The notes beneath the pieces were generated by a model. It was not told the DNA's origin. It did not search any database and was given only the letters and a program-made list of their open reading frames with translations. A stretch of DNA of 16,644 nt from contig JAISAD010000041.1 of the NCBI GenBank assembly GCA_031266895.1, positions 1-16,644 on the forward strand, read 5' to 3'. Positions 13,087 to 16,644 of this stretch are shown piece after piece. Every line of letters begins with the position of its first letter. Position 1 is the first letter of the stretch. The DNA is from Bacteroidales bacterium. Its GTDB lineage: Bacteria; Bacteroidota; Bacteroidia; Bacteroidales; WCHB1-69. The position numbers and the translations under genes were made by a program.

Positions 13087-14244
13087 ATGATTTTGCTTAA
13101 AAATTATTTTCAAAACAGGGCATCACATATTACTCTTCCGAGATCTAAAAGTTTGGTTATCAGATATATGATTTGGCATTTTTTACGTACGGGAGAGGTA
13201 TTTTCCACTATGGATGACGATGCTGAAGATGTGAAAATTACACATCGTGCACTGCTTCAAATTGCAAAATATAATGCTGTTGATGAGCGAGTTACAATAA
13301 ACGCTGTTGATTGTGGTGCAGCTTTTCGTTTTTTGCTGCCTTTGCTCTCTTTGCGTGCAGGAAAGTGGCATTTAACCGGGACTGCCCGCCTGCTTCAACG
13401 CCCTATTGCTCCGCTTTTGGATACTTTGCATGGCATTGGAGCGCAAATTAGTTGTGCTGCTGACCGAAGCTTACTGATTGAAGGGCGGCCACTGCAGGCT
13501 GCTCAACTCACTGTAGATTGCACTCAAAGCAGCCAGTTTGCTTCTGCACTATTGATCTCTTCCAGAGAGTTAGGATTACAGGAGTTGCACACTTTGCCCT
13601 CTAAACCCAATTCCGACAGCTATGTTACAATGACACGGCAAGTGATAGCGTATTATACTCAATATGGACTGCCTGCATATTGGGAAAGCGATTGGAGTGC
13701 CGCCCTCTTTTGGTATGCCTGGATGCTTTTAAACGACAGAATGTCCTTTGAGTTGCCGATGCTGTCGCTCAATTCGCTGCAGGGCGACTGCTGTATTGCC
13801 AACCTGGTCGTACAATGGGGAATTGAAAGTTTACCGACTGCTACCGGCTTGTTGCTGAGATGCAACAGACTGAATATGCCTGATAGTTTGATGCTTGATA
13901 TGTCACAAAATATTGATTTAGTTCCAATTTTGTCTGCTTTGGCCGTTTTAATCCCGTTTCATTTGACACTTACCAGCATTGCCAATCTCAATAGTAAAGA
14001 ATCAGAACGCGGCACTAATCTTGTACGGGCTTTTCAATTATTATGTGATGCGGGGTATAAAAATAATAATACATTAATAATCAATGGATTTAACAAAAAA
14101 CGGATTATAGAGCCCCTTTTTTTTGATGCCGCCAGTGATCACCGTTTGGTAATGGCATTTGCATTATTTAGCAGTCGTTATACGGTAGAAATAGAGGGAG
14201 CTGAAACTGTCAGGAAATCCTATCCTGCATTTTTAGATTTGTGA
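13087..14244 (+). CDS. aroA: 3-phosphoshikimate 1-carboxyvinyltransferase (EPSP synthase)
   Basis: This enzyme joins shikimate-3-phosphate and phosphoenolpyruvate, the sixth step of the shikimate pathway to aromatic amino acids. The start at 13087 (MILLKNYFQNRASHITLPRS) gives 385 residues, somewhat short for the family; the open frame extends to 12973 but would run through the promoter. Key residues are present: Lys21, Ser22 and Arg26; Gly77 and Arg81; Arg105 (QRPIAPL); SSQ at 148-150; Asp277 (NIDLVP); Lys304, Glu305 and Arg308 (SKESER); Asp351-His352-Arg353; Lys377. It is divergent in places: GAAFR replaces the usual GTAMR, and SLVIR replaces SxSNR. It ends 12 bp from the convergent ABC-F gene. 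Confidence 0.93.
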   Translation: MILLKNYFQNRASHITLPRSKSLVIRYMIWHFLRTGEVFSTMDDDAEDVKITHRALLQIAKYNAVDERVTINAVDCGAAFRFLLPLLSLRAGKWHLTGTARLLQRPIAPLLDTLHGIGAQISCAADRSLLIEGRPLQAAQLTVDCTQSSQFASALLISSRELGLQELHTLPSKPNSDSYVTMTRQVIAYYTQYGLPAYWESDWSAALFWYAWMLLNDRMSFELPMLSLNSLQGDCCIANLVVQWGIESLPTATGLLLRCNRLNMPDSLMLDMSQNIDLVPILSALAVLIPFHLTLTSIANLNSKESERGTNLVRAFQLLCDAGYKNNNTLIINGFNKKRIIEPLFFDAASDHRLVMAFALFSSRYTVEIEGAETVRKSYPAFLDL

Positions 14245-14256
14245 AATCTGAATACA

Positions 14257-16176
14257 TTATTCCATAAGCGTCAACCACTCCTCTTCCAATTCCTCAATGG
14301 CGCTTTTTATCTCTTCATAGCCCCGATATAGTGCGCCCTCTTCAACCTCTTGAGCATGTTGTTCTGGAATGGCCAATTTCTGTTCTATAATTTGCAGTTT
14401 CTCATTGAGTTGTGCAATTTCAGCTTCTATTTTTTTGATTTGATTGCTTTTTTTACGTTCCTGGGCTTCTCGCTCTTTTTTTTGTTCCCATTGCTCTTTG
14501 CTGGGGGTTGTGGAAGTGCTCGAAGCCATTGATTTAATTGCTGATTTCTGCAACTCATGCAGTGAATCAAGTCGCTTTTTCTCTAAAAAATCAGATATGT
14601 CGCCTAAACAGGTTTTGATCTGCTTATCTTTAAATTCGACTACCTTTTCGGATAATCCCTGCAGAAAATCACGGTCGTGAGATACTAAAATCATGCTGCC
14701 TTCGTATTGTAGCAGTGCATTTTTCAGCACATCCTTTGACTGCATATCCAAGTGATTGGTCGGCTCATCAAGTATAAGCAGATTAAACGGCGATAACAGC
14801 AGTTTGGCCAAAGCGAGGCGCGACTTTTCGCCGCCCGACAGCACTTTTACCCGTTTTTCTATATCTTCCGAAGAAAAAAGAAAACTGCCGAGAATAGCTC
14901 TGATTTTAGGACGGACGTCTCCAACGGCAATATCGTCAATAGTCTCAAAAACGGTCTTGTCGGGATTGAGCAGTGTGGCCTGATTTTGCGCATAGTAGCC
15001 AATTACAACCTGATGTCCTAATATTATTTTGCCGCTTTGGGGTGTCAATTCACCCACAATCGCTTTTACCATGGTGGATTTGCCTTCGCCGTTTTTGCCA
15101 ACAAAAGCCACCCGATCGCCTCGTTCTAAATGAAAATCTATCTGTTTCAATACATTAAGCGAATCATAACCCAAATCGACCTGTTTCAGCTCCACCATTA
15201 CACGACCAGAATGGGGCGCGGGTGGAAACCGGAAAAAGATGGCCGACTTATCGACTTCGTCAACTTGCACTAACCCCATCTTATTCAACATCTTAATCTT
15301 GCTTTGTACTTGTTTTGATTTAGTAGCCTTATAACGGAAACGTTCCACAAAACGCTCAATATCAGCAATTTGTTTTTGCTGATTATCATAAGCAGACTGC
15401 TGTGATTCAATGCGCTCAAGACGTTGCTGCACATATTGTGAGTAGCTGCATTTGTAGTCAATAATATTGCCGAATGTGATTTCAATAGTGCGACTGGTAA
15501 CGCGATCAAGGAATGTGCGGTCGTGCGACACCAGAATGAGGCTGCCGGCAAAATTAGCCAGATACTCTTCGAGCCATTGAATAGACTCAATATCAAGGTG
15601 ATTGGTAGGCTCGTCAAGCAATATGATTTCAGGATTTTGCAACAAAATCTTGGCTAACGATACACGCATTTGCCATCCATTACTGAAAGTTTGGAGTGGT
15701 CGGTCAAAATCTTCCCTTTTAAAACCCAATCCGCAAAGCACTTTTTCGGTATCTCCTTCAATAGCTGCGCCTCCGATATGATGAAGTCGCTCGTTGGCAT
15801 CGGCCAGCTGCTGCGAAAGGAGACTGTACTCTTCAGATTCCCAATCGGTGCGGTTCTCCAGGGTTTGCGTAAGCTGTACAATTTTCTGTTGTAATAAGTT
15901 ATGTTCTGAAAAGGCACGCATGGTTTCTTCCCAAACTGTAGTAGTATAGTCGCTCACAATCTCCTGCGGCAGATAGCCGGTTTTAAAACCTGAAGTGATG
16001 ATAATATCACCCGATTCGGGGTGCAGCAGTCCATGTAAAATTTTGAGCAGGGTGGATTTTCCGGCGCCGTTCTTGCCCACAAGTCCGATGCGGTCACGGT
16101 TTCCTACTACAAACGAAACATTTTGAAAGAGGCAATCTCCGGTAAAATTAACCGACAATCTATTAACAGTAATCAT
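14257..16176 (-). CDS. ABC-F family ATPase, YheS/YdiF-like
   Basis: ABC-F proteins are soluble twin ATPases that bind the ribosomal E site and relieve stalled or drug-bound ribosomes; they are not transporters. I chose the ATG at 16176 (MITVNRLSVNFTGDCLF), giving 639 residues. Domain 1 has Walker A GKNGAGKS (34-41), signature SNGWQ (165-169) and Walker B ILLDEPTNHLD (185-195). The linker, about 241-300, is a charged coiled coil with RYKATKSKQVQSKIKML. Domain 2 has GKNGEGKS (360-367), SGGEKSR (447-453) and LILDEPTNHLD (467-477). The C-terminal 100 residues are a Lys/Glu-rich coiled coil. The linker and FSNGW signature resemble YheS. I see no basis for calling it an antibiotic-resistance protein. 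Confidence 0.92.
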   Translation of the reverse strand: MITVNRLSVNFTGDCLFQNVSFVVGNRDRIGLVGKNGAGKSTLLKILHGLLHPESGDIIITSGFKTGYLPQEIVSDYTTTVWEETMRAFSEHNLLQQKIVQLTQTLENRTDWESEEYSLLSQQLADANERLHHIGGAAIEGDTEKVLCGLGFKREDFDRPLQTFSNGWQMRVSLAKILLQNPEIILLDEPTNHLDIESIQWLEEYLANFAGSLILVSHDRTFLDRVTSRTIEITFGNIIDYKCSYSQYVQQRLERIESQQSAYDNQQKQIADIERFVERFRYKATKSKQVQSKIKMLNKMGLVQVDEVDKSAIFFRFPPAPHSGRVMVELKQVDLGYDSLNVLKQIDFHLERGDRVAFVGKNGEGKSTMVKAIVGELTPQSGKIILGHQVVIGYYAQNQATLLNPDKTVFETIDDIAVGDVRPKIRAILGSFLFSSEDIEKRVKVLSGGEKSRLALAKLLLSPFNLLILDEPTNHLDMQSKDVLKNALLQYEGSMILVSHDRDFLQGLSEKVVEFKDKQIKTCLGDISDFLEKKRLDSLHELQKSAIKSMASSTSTTPSKEQWEQKKEREAQERKKSNQIKKIEAEIAQLNEKLQIIEQKLAIPEQHAQEVEEGALYRGYEEIKSAIEELEEEWLTLME

Positions 16177-16644
16177 AGGCAGCAGAAATACGGTTTTTTT
16201 TTGAATCCATAACAATATTAATGGCATTAGGAATTACTTTTACCTTCAAAATATTGTCGGCAGGATAAGGGTCTCCATCTATGTTCAGCACCTTTGCCGC
16301 CGTACTTTCAATTTGCAAAGAAGCGCTTTTAAACATGGTGAGGCTTTTGAGCGTATGGGCACGTCCCACCCAGATACACAACAATGTATATATAGCCGCC
16401 GGCAACGACATTTTGGGCACTATCACCACATCCATCAAACCATCGTGAAGGCTGGCGTGGGGTGCCACTCGAAAATTGTAGCCAAACTGGTTGCAATTGG
16501 CAAAGAGCACAAAAAGACATGACTGCTGAATGGTTTTGCCATTGGTTTGTATTTTCACAGAAATGGGGATATAGCGAAAATAGTCAGTTACGGCACAATA
16601 AAGATAGGACAACAGACCTCGATACGGCAGCATACGATAATGTT
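16163..16644 (-). CDS. YegS/DgkB-type lipid kinase, C-terminal part (cut by window edge)
   Basis: This is the C-terminal part (about 159 residues visible) of a diacylglycerol-kinase-family protein, which phosphorylates a lipid such as diacylglycerol at the inner membrane. The visible motifs are FANCNQFGYNFRVAPHASL, HDGLMDVVIVP and, near the end, LNIDGDPYPAD, the typical C-terminal signature of YegS/DgkB proteins. The catalytic GGDGT region must lie upstream, outside the window; the frame stays open to base 16644, so the Met at 16633 is internal. Its stop (16165-16163) overlaps the start of the ABC-F gene by 14 bp, suggesting translational coupling. Substrate cannot be assigned. Confidence 0.85.
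   Translation of the reverse strand, partial: HYRMLPYRGLLSYLYCAVTDYFRYIPISVKIQTNGKTIQQSCLFVLFANCNQFGYNFRVAPHASLHDGLMDVVIVPKMSLPAAIYTLLCIWVGRAHTLKSLTMFKSASLQIESTAAKVLNIDGDPYPADNILKVKVIPNAINIVMDSKKNRISAAYDYC

Noticed and set aside
14235..14249. Perfect 6-bp hairpin AGATTT-GTG-AAATCT over the aroA stop, between convergent genes
   Set aside because: It is AT-rich, short and not followed by a T-tract on either strand, so I do not call it a terminator.
1..16644. Search for CRISPR arrays, insertion-sequence ends, integrases, toxin-antitoxin pairs or defence genes
   Set aside because: No repeat-spacer arrays, transposase-like proteins or such gene pairs were found; the window is essentially housekeeping.

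Overview
The window is from a member of the Bacteroidota, probably Bacteroidia; I cannot resolve the genus. The evidence is concordant. DNA is AT-rich. Ribosomal proteins have Bacteroidota-type sequences, including zinc-free S4 and L36 and long acidic tails on L17 and L15. Genes lack clear Shine-Dalgarno sites. Promoters carry the Bacteroidota -7 element TAnnTTTG. One gene encodes a DUF4369-type TlpA thioredoxin of the kind common in this phylum.

Bases 1-6433 (minus strand) hold the end of the spc operon and the whole alpha operon, transcribed in the order rpmD, rplO, secY, map, infA, rpmJ, rpsM, rpsK, rpsD, rpoA, rplQ. These genes make ribosomal proteins, the SecY protein-export channel, initiation factor IF-1, methionine aminopeptidase and the RNA polymerase alpha subunit. 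rpmJ (38 codons) is easy to miss and is annotated here. The cluster starts abruptly at rpmD: the genes that normally precede it (rpsE, rplR, rplF and so on) are absent, and a 596-bp gene-poor stretch with its own promoter takes their place. That stretch also holds a possible 37-codon leader ORF and a longer, stop-interrupted frame that could be a gene remnant.

Bases 7030-11149 hold a lipoprotein with a DUF1893 domain (plus), a tRNA-Gln(CTG) with an intrinsic terminator (minus) and class II fructose-bisphosphate aldolase (minus). Divergent from the aldolase is a fabG-like reductase (plus), followed after 8 bp by an uncharacterised secreted protein.

Bases 11161-16644 hold an elongator-type tRNA-Met (minus), a secreted DUF4369/TlpA-like thioredoxin (minus) and, divergent from it, aroA (plus). 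A YheS-like ABC-F ATPase (minus) follows, then the C-terminal part of a YegS/DgkB-type lipid kinase (minus), cut by the window edge and overlapping the ABC-F gene by 14 bp.

Most of this is housekeeping. I see no CRISPR array, insertion sequence, prophage or defence system. The points most worth checking are the break in the ribosomal-protein operon and its odd leader, the lipoprotein-anchored DUF1893 protein, a shared extended promoter motif (GTAnnTTTGCA) at eight sites, a probably leaderless aroA with divergent active-site residues, and the unknown Tyr-rich secreted protein next to fabG.
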